Shown: positions 12,498 through 21,251 of the stretch, one piece after another
Numbering within the stretch: position 1 is the stretch's first letter
How the letters are laid out: each line of letters opens with the position of its first letter
Source of the DNA: Musa acuminata AAA Group
Lineage: Eukaryota; Streptophyta; Magnoliopsida; Zingiberales; Musaceae
DNA length: 64,000 nt
Assembly (NCBI RefSeq): GCF_036884655.1
Contig: NC_088348.1
Location: forward strand, 24,891,501-24,955,500
Reading direction: 5' to 3'
Notes under the pieces: model-generated
Database searches by the model: none
What the model saw: the letters and a program-made list of their open reading frames with translations, nothing else
What the model was told of the DNA's origin: nothing
Translations under genes and position numbers: made by a program

Positions 12498-13694
12498 TTA
12501 GCTGTAATCAAGGACCATAAGATAGTATATAAGGAATTAAATTTCAATGAAAGCTTACGAACAATTTCCGTGGAGCAGCAAATTTAGTAGTGTGAAAAAG
12601 CAGCTACTAAACTTTCACAATCACAGTTTAATCTCAAAACAAACTCAGGTTGTATACATTAGTTTCTATCCTCATTCCAGGAATATCTTACCTTAGTGCT
12701 GAAATGACAGTCCAAATAGCTGCTTATTTATTATTTGTATGGTTATGTTGTGCCAATTTCAAGAATCATGACATGTTACTTGAGCCCTAAATATCTTCAT
12801 TCCAGGAATATCTTCTTTCATGCATGTCTGATATGTTTTTCTTTCGAGAACAACTGAAGCATAGTCATCCAAATTTTCCATATCAGTATGAGTCGGGGAG
12901 AAAATATTTTTCATTCTTGAAATATTCCTCTCACCATATTTACAATGTGAGCTTTCCAAGTATCATTCTAACACCAAAATTTCATTTCGTCGAACCTTGC
13001 ATAAAGTCTCTAATTGACTTCGGCATTGATGCGGCTACACTAGGCATGTTCTTGGTGCTAATTTTATAAGTGATATTAGGGACTCGTTTTGAAGAAATTC
13101 ATCTTGACGGAGAGGATATCCTTGTCATCCAAATTCTAGTTCTCAAGACATGATCACTTTCATAAAATGGACCAGGTTGACTCATTGTATGACATAGACT
13201 AATGATCAATTATAACACTAACATATTGTCACTAAAAGAAGAACCCAAAAAATAATGTCATATAAAAACTAAAATTAAGAGATGTGTCAATAACACATCA
13301 ATGAGCAAGCAAGCTCCTCATTTAACCATGTGATGGCGTTGGGGGACAATATATACTCAATGCTAGATCTCCGCTGCAAGGGCAAAAGAGCTCATACTCC
13401 CATTCACCTTAGTTAAGAAGATGATCATCATCAAATGACTGCATCATCAGGATGTTGACCCTCAAGATTGTCGTTCTCAAGTCGATCACCACATTGTCCT
13501 AAGGTCAGATGTGCGATTATGATCTTATGATCATTTTATGTTGCTATACTCCTCGATGACTTCACGAGAACTACCTAACTTAAATAAATAAATAAATAAA
13601 TTACTTGATTTGATAAGTCGAGAACCTTACACAAATAACCTTACGAGAGTTTGCATAAGAGATTATGATTTTCTTGACTAACACATCTGCCTAC
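12498..13694. other. Intergenic DNA without recognised genes
   Basis: Moderately AT-rich sequence with short frames only. The motif ATTCCAGGAATATCTT occurs twice, near 12675 and 12800. I see no transposon domains. Confidence 0.5.
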
Positions 13695-13758
13695 TGTTAG
13701 TTATAGATGTCGTACAAGCTAATCGTATGAGTGATGATACGTGTGATATGATAATCTT

Positions 13759-13798
<40 letters not shown>

Positions 13799-15316
13799 TT
13801 TTATTTTATATTGCTTGTTGCATACTGATATCTTTGGATCTTTACAATGAGAATCGGATCGTGATAAGATCACGATAATGAGATCGATTTACCTTTAAAT
13901 ATAGACCATAAATAATCCTGGTTATAGGTTACTCGAGAGGGATATCGAGATAACTGGATAGACTAGTGTGCTATATACCCGTCCATTTGATGGAGACGGG
14001 TAGTCTCATAGCTGCTCGTGTGGGGACATTAGGACTACAGAGTAGGTGCTCATTGGAGAATGAGATCACTGATTGATTTGCTCATAGAATGTTGGATGGT
14101 TGATGATACCTCATTGTAAGACAGCGATTCCATCATTCCGGTAGTGTACCTAGTCCTTAGACTTGAGACACTAAGGATATTCTGTATGAGTACTTCACTC
14201 TTTAATATCGAGCTTACAGGTTTGGAAGTTCCAAATCTACCACAACCAGTCATCGAGAATAGTAGCAAACCTTATAAGGGCTATTGAGTGTCGATAGAGG
14301 ATTATCCACTCTTGGTATAATGAGAGGAATATCCTATGTTCTTTTTCAAATAAATCCTTCACCAAGGTCATTCGGATTGAGAGAGAAATAGTTTTCGGGG
14401 AGAATTCGATTAGCGCGAAACTCGAGGAGAAATCGTATGGGCTGGACAATACCATGCCCGACATATAGTCTCTGGGATATTAGATGGATGAGAGACTATA
14501 GGTACACGATAACTAAGAACGGATAGGTCCAAAGGATTGGATTCTCCTATATCATCTAGGGACTACGACGAAGTGGCATAGTATGTCTACAATCAATGAG
14601 TCGAGTGAATTATTATAAAGATAATAATTCGCTAAGCCAAAAGGAGTTCTGATAGGTATAACTCACGACCAACTCAATATTGGGCCTAGAGAGTCGTACA
14701 CATATGGTAAGTATTGCGACGAATAGAGGTTCGAATATAAGATATCCTCTAGAGCCCCTATCTTATTGGATATCCAATAAGCCCTTGAATTATTGGATCA
14801 TATGAATGAGATCTAATAAGAGCCAATAAGAGATCATTTGATAGAGATCCACTAATCTAAGAGGCTTAGGTAGTTGAATAGAGATCCAATACCCAATAGG
14901 GTAGGATCTAGTAGGGTTAAGTTGATAGGAGGCTTCTATAAATATGAGAGAACCAAAGGGTCATAGGCTAGGCTTCTTGGTTTCCACCTCATATTCTTCT
15001 CTCCCCTTCTCCTCCTCATATATCAAGTGCAGAGATTTGGCTAGTGATTTGAGGAGCATCTTTGTAGCCCCTATCGTGTGGATCACCACTAGAGAGGAGG
15101 ACAGTTTACCTCCTTTATCCTCTTCTTCAGATTTGTAGGAATTAAGGGATATATGATCTCATCAGGTAACACAACTATCTCACATGTGGTTTTTAGGTTT
15201 ACAATTTTTGCACACCAATCTTCGTATGATGACGAACACCTTTTGAAAAATCTAGGATTTTTATTTTTTATTCTTCTACTATGCATGTGATATCACTACT
15301 AGACTTCCCTACAACA
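13695..15316 (+). mobile_element. Degenerate Copia LTR of the same family as 45335-46828
   Basis: It starts TGTTAGTTATAG and ends CCCTACAACA. It can be followed along the 1494-bp LTR at 45335-46828 through many shared words, for example GGTTACTCGAGAGGGA, AGTGTGCTRTATACCCGTCC, TCTCATAGCTGCTCGTG and ATTGGGCCTAGAG. Divergence is roughly 20 percent with extra bases, so this copy is old. Directly after it comes TATCAGAGCC, the remains of a tRNA-iMet primer site, so it was a 5' LTR rather than a solo LTR. No matching 3' LTR or coding part remains. Confidence 0.8.
13762..13794. repeat. (ATT)n microsatellite inside the LTR
   Basis: About ten ATT units near the start of the degenerate LTR. They are absent from the two better-preserved LTR copies and so arose after insertion. 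Confidence 0.9.
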
Positions 15317-15731
15317 ATATCAGAGCCAGGTTGTTCATATGAAAGATTAGTTTTAAACTACGTGTGTTATGTTTTAGGAAGACTTTTGACATCAAAACGT
15401 TGACGCAAAAGGTAAGAAAGGGCAGCAATTGTTGCTACCCTTACAAAAGTGGCCAAAGTCTGCTTGCAACCTTGGCCATCTAAGTGTAGGCGGTTGATGG
15501 CCTGCTTGTAGTAGGCCGCCCACAAGGGCAAGCGGCACCTACAGCGGTACTCGCCCGCAAATGGGGCACCACTCGCGGGCGAGCTGCCTACGAGGGGCGG
15601 GGCTAACCTACAGTTGTCACCCGCAGCAGCACATGCGGGCATTGCCCCGCAAGGGGCGACGCCTGATGCCTACGGGCATTGCCCTCGTAAACGGATAATT
15701 TTGCCCTTTGGAAATCTAGATAATTATTAGT
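15317..15731 (+). mobile_element. Leader remnant of the degenerate Copia element, GC-rich and hairpin-rich
   Basis: After the damaged primer site, 15380-15690 is markedly richer in G and C than its surroundings. It contains self-complementary stretches such as GGGCAGCAATTGTTGCTACCC-type arms at about 15420-15440 and repeated GGGCATTGCCC at about 15640-15680. This fits an untranslated leader between the primer site and gag. It ends abruptly at about 15729, where the segment shared with 29356-29402 begins. Confidence 0.5.
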
Positions 15732-15776
15732 ATAGGACTAAGAATATAACATAATATAATTATTCATGATCATAAA
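15729..15776. repeat. Segment shared with 29356-29402 (start of duplicated tRNA-Arg/P450 region)
   Basis: AGTATAGGACTAAGAATATAAC followed by ATAATTATTCATGATCATAA matches 29356-29402 with one or two differences. In the other copy the sequence is interrupted here by the 11-kb element at 29403-40620 and resumes at 40621 with AGGCTG. This marks the left end of a duplicated region. Confidence 0.7.
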
Positions 15777-15926
15777 ACAGGCTGTTGCATGAGAAATTGG
15801 AAACAAGCATACTCCGAGAGAAAAAGAACAAGAACGAGAATGAGAGAAGATGGAAATTGACCTGGTGGAAGAACAGAAATTATTATAGCTATTATATATT
15901 ATAAAATTGAAACGCAAGAAATGAAT

Positions 15927-16000
15927 GACCGCATAGCGCAGTGGATTAGCGCGTCTGACTTCGGATCAGAAGGTCGTGGGTTCGACTCCCACTGTGGTCG
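15927..16000 (+). tRNA. tRNA-Arg (TCG anticodon)
   Basis: 74 bases fold as a cloverleaf: acceptor GACCGCA pairs with TGTGGTC (one G-T), D stem GCGC/GCGC, anticodon stem TCTGA/TCAGA with loop CTTCGGA (anticodon TCG), T stem GTGGG/CCCAC with loop TTCGACT, and discriminator G. No intron, no CCA. All stems are sound, so this is the best-preserved functional candidate of the three tRNA-Arg copies, together with 40720-40793. Confidence 0.93.
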
Positions 16001-16206
16001 TTTTCATTTTTGTTTCTCTTATGTCCTTTAAAAAATCGAGATATAGAAAATCTTTAAAAAATGTTTTTTTGTCTTTTTAGTGTCCTTAAAAAAATATAAA
16101 AATTTAGAAAATCTAATAAAATGCATGGATGAGGGAGGATAGGCCCAACGGAAAAGAAGTGAGACTTTGGACGATCGGTGACGAGTGTGTGACAAGCTCA
16201 GGGATC

Positions 16207-16207
16207 A

Positions 16208-16244
<37 letters not shown>
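16207..16244. repeat. (CT)n microsatellite upstream of P450 pseudogene copy 1
   Basis: About 18 CT units. The equivalent tract at 41269-41306 has the same length by eye, which is unusual for a microsatellite and supports very recent common origin of that patch. Confidence 0.95.
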
Positions 16245-16247
<3 letters not shown>

Positions 16248-16283
16248 AGCAAATATGCATACACAGGAAGCGACACAGGAAGC

Positions 16284-16914
16284 GTCCTCCCGGGCCATGG
16301 AAGCTGCCCTTCCTCCCCCGCTGCCGCCGAGGAGATCGTCAAGAACCAGGACCTCAACTTCGCCTCCCGCCCCCAGATCGCCTCCGCCAGGATCGCCGGC
16401 TACCTCTGCTCCGGCATCGCCTTCTGCCCCTTCGGCCCCTACTGGAAGCAGCTGCACAAGCTCTGCTTCCTGGACCTGCTCAGCACCAGCCGCATCCGGA
16501 CCTTCGCCTCCATCAGGAAGGAGGAGACCCGCCAGCTGATGAGCGACATCTCGACGAGTTCAGGGACGACCATCAAGATGAGCGAGAAGCTCTCGACAAG
16601 CTGCACTACCTCAAGTGCGTCATCAAGGAGACACTGAGGCTGCACCCTCCGTCCCCCAGCTGCTGCGTTCCTGCAAGTAGACATGCGACGTGCTCGGGTA
16701 CGAGATCAGAGCCGGCACAAAGGTCTGCATCGACGCGTGGGCGATCGGCAGAGACCCGCGGCACTGGGACGCCGCCGACAGCTTCAGGCCGGAGAGGTTC
16801 GAGAAGGGTAGCGTCGATTACAAGGGTCCAACTACCAGTACTTGCCGTTTGGTGGTGGGCGAAGGATGTGTCCTGGGGCGACGTTCGTGTCGGCGACGAT
16901 GAAGCTCACCCTGA
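16284..16914 (+). pseudogene. Cytochrome P450 (CYP71-like) pseudogene, copy 1
   Basis: Remains of a CYP71-clan monooxygenase. Visible parts: the proline-rich hinge PPGPWKLPF (about 16284-16312), then a jump of roughly 50 residues to EEIVKNQDLNFASRPQ, then the CPFGPYWKQLHKLC region (C helix). At 16594/16595 it jumps over the equivalent of 41657-42237, losing the middle of the protein, the oxygen-binding I-helix motif and the intron, and resumes at KLHYLKCVIKETLRLHP (K helix, ExxR). A TAG interrupts CKQT, a one-base deletion follows DYKG, and the heme loop FGGGRRMCPG is readable near 16848 in another frame. It ends in LTLN, where retroelement sequence (16915) takes over. The N-terminal anchor is missing. 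Clearly non-functional. Confidence 0.9.
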
Positions 16915-17326
16915 ACTAAAAGATTTATTTTGGACTCCTTTATTTTATTAGTGCCTTCGTGAGTAATTTCGGGTGTGCGTCAAATATCGAAAGTCATTTC
17001 GCAAATAGATACTCGATTGAACTCATTTTTATCTAAAGTGTAAAATAAGACATTCGTAACCTTGGCATTTAAAGAGAAAGTCTTCTTCTCCGACTCATTC
17101 CAGTCATTCATCGGAAGAGAAGACTTTTGAAAACCGTTTTTCATACTATTCCATAACTCAAAATCTACAGAAATTAAAAAAATCCTCATCCTAGTTTTCC
17201 AATAGATGTAATCCGTCCCATTGAACATGGGTGGACGTGTGATTGAGTAACTCTCTAGGTTGCCGGCAAATGCTATCTCTCTTGGGTTTCAAACCAAAAT
17301 GAGAGTGACCTTGCTTTGATATAAAT
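16915..17326 (-). pseudogene. Start of gag from the outer (older) Sirevirus-like element
   Basis: On the minus strand, 17228-16980 encodes the first 82 or so residues of a gag that closely resembles the gag start of the inner element (25856 downward): FNGTDYIYWKTRMRIFLI, a conserved FQKSSLPM and ALNAK-like SLNAK block. The rest of its coding region is gone; the break at 16914/16915 joins it to the P450 relic. Bases 17305-17326 hold a decayed iMet primer site next to its 5' LTR. Confidence 0.8.
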
Positions 17327-17758
17327 TGTTAGGACCAAGTCATCACTAAGAGGGGGGCGATGAATTAGTGCAGCGATAAATTCATCGATTTTGGAAAATA
17401 TTCGTTTGTTAAAACTGATCTCTAAAAAGAGTGTTTAAACTTGACTTAGAGTAAATGAACTAAGCAATTAACTTAAAGAGTAATGACAATGATAATAAAA
17501 GTAAAATAGAAATAAGCACACCAGATTTATAGCGGTTCGGTCGTCGTGACCTATATCCACTCTCGATTCCTCCTTTTTGAGGCCACCGACGTCCACTAGC
17601 GATCTTCCTTCAATAGGCGAAGACCAACCACCTATTTACAACTCTTATTTCCTTTTTATGAGTTTAGGAGACAACTCTTACAAGCCTCGTATCTCTCTTG
17701 AATGATCACAATACTAGAAAAAGAGAAGGAGGACTCTTTGTACTTTTACAACACTTTC
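17327..17758 (-). mobile_element. Outer Sirevirus-like 5' LTR, first part (continues at 27113)
   Basis: Begins TGTTAGGACC and carries the CACTAAGAGGGGGG, GATGAATTAGTGCAGCG and AGCGGTTCGGTCG words typical of the inner element's LTR, but diverged. It is interrupted at 17758 by the younger element; the remainder is 27113-27826. Total LTR length is about 1.15 kb. Confidence 0.8.
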
Positions 17759-18952
17759 TGTTAGGATCGGAGCGGCACTAAGAGGGGGGGTGAATTAATG
17801 CAGCGGATTAAAACTTCGATTTTAATCAAAAACTTTCGTACGTTAAGAACGAAACTTGAAAAGTTTAACTTGAAGGCGTATTCTTAAAGTTGCGCAGCAA
17901 GAGTAATAAGGAACTAAAGCAGTAAGAAGATTTGCAGTAATGTAAATGACAATAATAAAATGCAAACCAGAGATTACGTCGATTTTTAGAGTGGTTCGGT
18001 CAAATGACCTACTCCACTTGCGAGGCCCCTCTTCGATGAGGCTCCCACCTTCCACTAGCAAGTCTCTTGAAATGGAAGGGTAAACACCCCTCTTACAACC
18101 TTTTACAAGCAGCTCAACCTCTTACAAATTTTCAATAAAAAAGGAGGAGAACTCTCTAGCAAATTGAAAACAAGACTTGCTAAGACTTTCTAAGACTTTT
18201 CTCTCAATCAAAATGCTTCACAAAAGTTGTAACCTCAGCTGAGATTTGAGGGGTATTTATAGGCCTCAAGAGGATTCAAATTTTGGGCTCCAAAATTTGA
18301 ATTCTCTTAGGGTTCCCGGTGCTGGAGGTTCCACCGCCCATCCAGGCGGTGCCACCGCCCAACGCTCGGGTGCTGGACGATGCAACCACCCAGCCAAGGA
18401 GGTGTCACCGCCCAGCCAGGCGGTGCCACCGCCTGGCTCTCCAATTCATTTGTTTGGCTTAATTTTAGCCCAAACCAAATCTGACTTTGGGCCCAGTTGG
18501 CCCCTAACCAGGATATAGGATTATCTCTTATTCCTAATCCTAATTACAAGTGAACTACATAACACAAAAAAAACATCCTAAGCAAGTTTTTTAACCGCGA
18601 ACGTCGAGTCTTGTTCCGGCGAGCTTTCCGACGAACTTCTTCCGACGGACTCCCTGCAAGCTCCCAATCTTTGTGATGACTTTAACGAGTAGCCGAGCCT
18701 TCTTGGTGATCTCCGCGAGCCTCCGACGATTTCTTCGGCGAACTTCCGACACGTTCCCGATTTCTTCTCGGATGGTTCCGGCAGCATCTCCGATGATTCT
18801 TCGGTCTCTTAAACGTCCATCGAGCTCGACTTCGGTATCCTTGCTTTATGTTTTCTGGTTATCGTAGTTAATCCTGCACACTTAACTCAATAATATGGAT
18901 TAGATCAATTAACCCACCAATTGATTATATCATCAAAATCCGAGATTCAACA
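17759..18952 (-). repeat. 3' LTR of the inner Sirevirus-like element
   Basis: 1194 bp, TGTTAGGATCGGAGCGGC at the left and GAGATTCAACA at the right edge. Minus-strand TATA box TATAAATA at 18261-18254. Between it and the U3 edge lies a cluster of palindromic GC boxes (18345-18359, 18416-18436). Confidence 0.95.
18345..18436 (-). promoter_or_regulatory. Palindromic GC boxes upstream of the LTR TATA box
   Basis: Two boxes with perfect arms around one central base: GGCGGTG/C/CACCGCC at 18345-18359, and CCAGGCGGTG/C/CACCGCCTGG at 18416-18436, with half-boxes between. They lie 84-175 bp upstream of the minus-strand TATA box. The 5' LTR has the same set at about 26500-26590. Binding of a dimeric transcription factor is inference. 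Confidence 0.55.
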
Positions 18953-19435
18953 ATCTCCCCCTTTTTGATGATGACAATCAATTGATGACGGAGTTAAACA
19001 TAACTCCCCCTATCTATATGCCATATTATGAGAAGATAAAAAACACTTGAATTCCATCCCATTGGATTCAAGCATAACCCGATAAGTTCTAATCGTAGAA
19101 CTTATCGTTATCCTCATTAAACAATAGTAAGTACGAAACTTCGATGAAAATCATAAGTTAAATGATACGGGACGAATTTTGCTACGATAGAAGATAAAGA
19201 TTTTCAATATAAATTTCATGATATCAATCTTGTGATATTTTCAAGGATTTGCAAGTCATATAAGACATTCATATCACACAGAAGATAAAGATTTTCAATA
19301 TAAATTTCATGATATCAATCTTGTGATATTTTCAAGGATTTGCAAGTCATATAAGACATTCATATCACACAAGTTTTTGTAATTCATATTAGTCATGCTA
19401 TCGTTCTGGTGTAAGTCATCACTTCTCCCCCTTTG
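18953..19435 (-). other. Polypurine tract and two further polypurine-like motifs
   Basis: On the minus strand AAAAAGGGGGAGAT (18967-18953) abuts the 3' LTR and is the expected plus-strand primer. Similar purine runs occur at 19013-19002 (ATAGGGGGAGTT) and 19435-19422 (CAAAGGGGGAGAAG). The last one also shares flanking TGATGA/TCATCA context with the first. Repeated polypurine motifs before the 3' LTR are, as I recall, a Sirevirus trait. Confidence 0.6.
19189..19370. repeat. Exact 91-bp tandem duplication
   Basis: Two adjacent copies, 19189-19279 and 19280-19370, beginning AGAAGATAAAGATTTTC, appear identical. It lies in the untranslated stretch between the env-position ORF and the 3' LTR. Confidence 0.95.
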
Positions 19436-19665
19436 TCATCAACAAAAAGAGACAAGTCAGCTAATTGATGATCATAGAAAAAGGTTTAGCATTTATCAAA
19501 GTTCATCATTCAAATTTGCCAGAAATAGTTTATCCAAAAGACATCATCATCTATGCAGATTAAGACAGTAGTTATCTAAAAGGAAAGATCAGTTATCGTT
19601 TAATCGATGACAAACTTGAACTTGTTTTTAAAAGCAAACAGAACAGAATAAAAAGATACATCAAT

Positions 19666-20814
19666 TTAATCCTTAGGAGGTAATCCACAGTGCTGATACA
19701 TGATATCTATTTTTTCATTCATCTGTCGTAGTGTCTTCAAAATTTCAACTTGTTGATTCTGAATTTGTTCTTGCTGTGATTTGATCTGAGATAGCTCCGT
19801 CATAATGATATCTTCAGAGGAGGAAATAGGAGCTGAAGGTGCTGCGCCAAAGGGACTAGGAGGAGGAGATTCATTTCCCATAAGAATTGGTGTTTCGGGT
19901 TGTTCTATTGGTGGAGGAATTGGATCCGTCCTTCTAGGCTGCCTAACCCATATGCCATTGCTAAAAGTGCACCTAAGTTTTTTCAGCAGGTTTTTATTTA
20001 TTATGTTATATCGATCATTTTGAATAGATTCTTCATCGGGTGGAATGCAAATATCATAGGCATGAAGAATTCTAGTGATTAACCTCCCATATGGCAATAT
20101 AGTATCTTTAGTCATAATATCCTGCATGTGTTGGCGAATCAAGTACCCAAAACAATTATGCTGACCGGTCATAATCCAATACATGGTTCCTATCTCTATT
20201 TGACTTATTTCGTCAAGATGAAATTGTTTGGGGAATATGATGCTTGTGATAATGTGATGAAGAATTTTAGAGTTGAAAGGCAGTAAGTGTTCACAGTTCT
20301 TTGGTAGGAAGTCAAGGTTTGGATTTGCAAAAATTGTTTTCACGGCTTCGGCATAGGTTGCTCCTATTTTTTTGACGTCCCATTTACCTTTAAAATAGCA
20401 TCCCCTATCTTTTTCAGTTATGCCAATTAGCTCACAAATGGTGCTGTCAAATATTCTAATGGGTGTTCCTAGAATGTAAGTGCTTAGGCTATCATTGTCT
20501 TCATATAGGTTGGCATAGAACAATCTCACTAACCGTGGATAGATTGGTTCATCTATTTGTAGTAGAGGTAGAGCTTCTAGGTGTGCAAACCACCTAATGG
20601 GTTCTAAGTCCTCTAGTTCATCCAAATCAACATATTTTCCCTTATGGACACATCGTGTTTCAAATTTTGGAAAGCTAAGGGCTACCTCTTTTGATCTAAA
20701 AAGGTCATGGTTATATGAATCTCCTTCAATCCTTATTCCTTTTGATCTAGACAACATGATGATGAAATTGTGAAAAATAAGCAAGAGAAAGAGAAAAGAA
20801 AAGAGGGATTTCAA
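19666..20814 (-). CDS. Env-position ORF of the Sirevirus-like element, intact, 382 codons
   Basis: An uninterrupted frame downstream of pol, in a different frame from gag-pol. The first 19 codons are hydrophobic (KSLFSFLFLLLIFHNFII) and could be a signal or membrane segment. However, the DNA there is a pyrimidine tract that may be untranslated, and a second ATG at 20757 (MLSRSKGIRIEG) is an equally good start. The central part has LVRLFYANLYE and a later TFSNGIWVRQP; it resembles by eye the plant 'putative transposon protein' type seen in many elements. A proline-rich stretch precedes a C-terminal heptad-like helix (about residues 335-370, IKSQQEQIQNQQVEILKTLR). I assign no function: position suggests the env-like third ORF of Sireviruses, but no envelope hallmark such as a cleavage site or second transmembrane span is visible. 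Confidence 0.7.
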   Translation of the reverse strand: MKSLFSFLFLLLIFHNFIIMLSRSKGIRIEGDSYNHDLFRSKEVALSFPKFETRCVHKGKYVDLDELEDLEPIRWFAHLEALPLLQIDEPIYPRLVRLFYANLYEDNDSLSTYILGTPIRIFDSTICELIGITEKDRGCYFKGKWDVKKIGATYAEAVKTIFANPNLDFLPKNCEHLLPFNSKILHHIITSIIFPKQFHLDEISQIEIGTMYWIMTGQHNCFGYLIRQHMQDIMTKDTILPYGRLITRILHAYDICIPPDEESIQNDRYNIINKNLLKKLRCTFSNGIWVRQPRRTDPIPPPIEQPETPILMGNESPPPSPFGAAPSAPISSSEDIIMTELSQIKSQQEQIQNQQVEILKTLRQMNEKIDIMYQHCGLPPKD

Positions 20815-20950
20815 GTGTTACCTTGTGGAGATTATGTTGAGAGATGGAAAGCTTGGACCACCAAGAATCCTTCTCCTATGTTTCTAAGAGTTAGAATGAG
20901 GGTTAGAGGGAATGGGAGAGGTTTTTTGAGAGGTCTTTCTTCGGGTTGGA

Positions 20951-21084
20951 GGCGGTGTCACCGCCGGCCCTAACCCCTCGGGTTAAAAGGGTGACTCGGT
21001 CGGTGTCACCGCCAAACTGGTCGGTGTCACCGCCTGGCGCCCGAGCGCCAGTCAGTGCAACCGTCGGATCTGGCGGTGCCACCG
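20951..21084 (-). promoter_or_regulatory. Palindromic GC boxes between pol and the env-position ORF
   Basis: Four boxes: GGCGGTG/T/CACCGCC (20951-20965), CGGTG/T/CACCG (21001-21011 and 21022-21032) and CGGTG/C/CACCG (21074-21084), plus hairpin TGGCGC..GCGCCA (21034-21049). The core is the same as in the LTR. A minus-strand TATAAATT sits at 21161-21154, upstream of them. They could belong to an internal promoter for the downstream ORF, or be a remnant of captured LTR-like sequence. Confidence 0.45.
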
Positions 21085-21251
21085 CTGGCATCACGCGGAG
21101 GAAAGAAAAAAATTTTCTTTCTTCCTTTTGTTAGCTTCTTCCCTCAAGATCATAATTTATACTTTAATGGATCATTTTGAATTGAAGAAGAAGGAAGAAT
21201 TCAAATTCATAAATGAAGGGAAAAGAATGAGTCCTTTTTGTGAAGTTCATT

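Noticed and set aside
13695..15316. Solo LTR
   Set aside because: A decayed primer site (TATCAGAGCC) and leader-like sequence follow it, so it is a 5' LTR of a truncated element.
18246..18867. Frames in the Sirevirus LTR, repeated at 26401-27022
   Set aside because: They lie within both LTRs, span palindromic boxes and show no domain; chance frames in non-coding LTR sequence.
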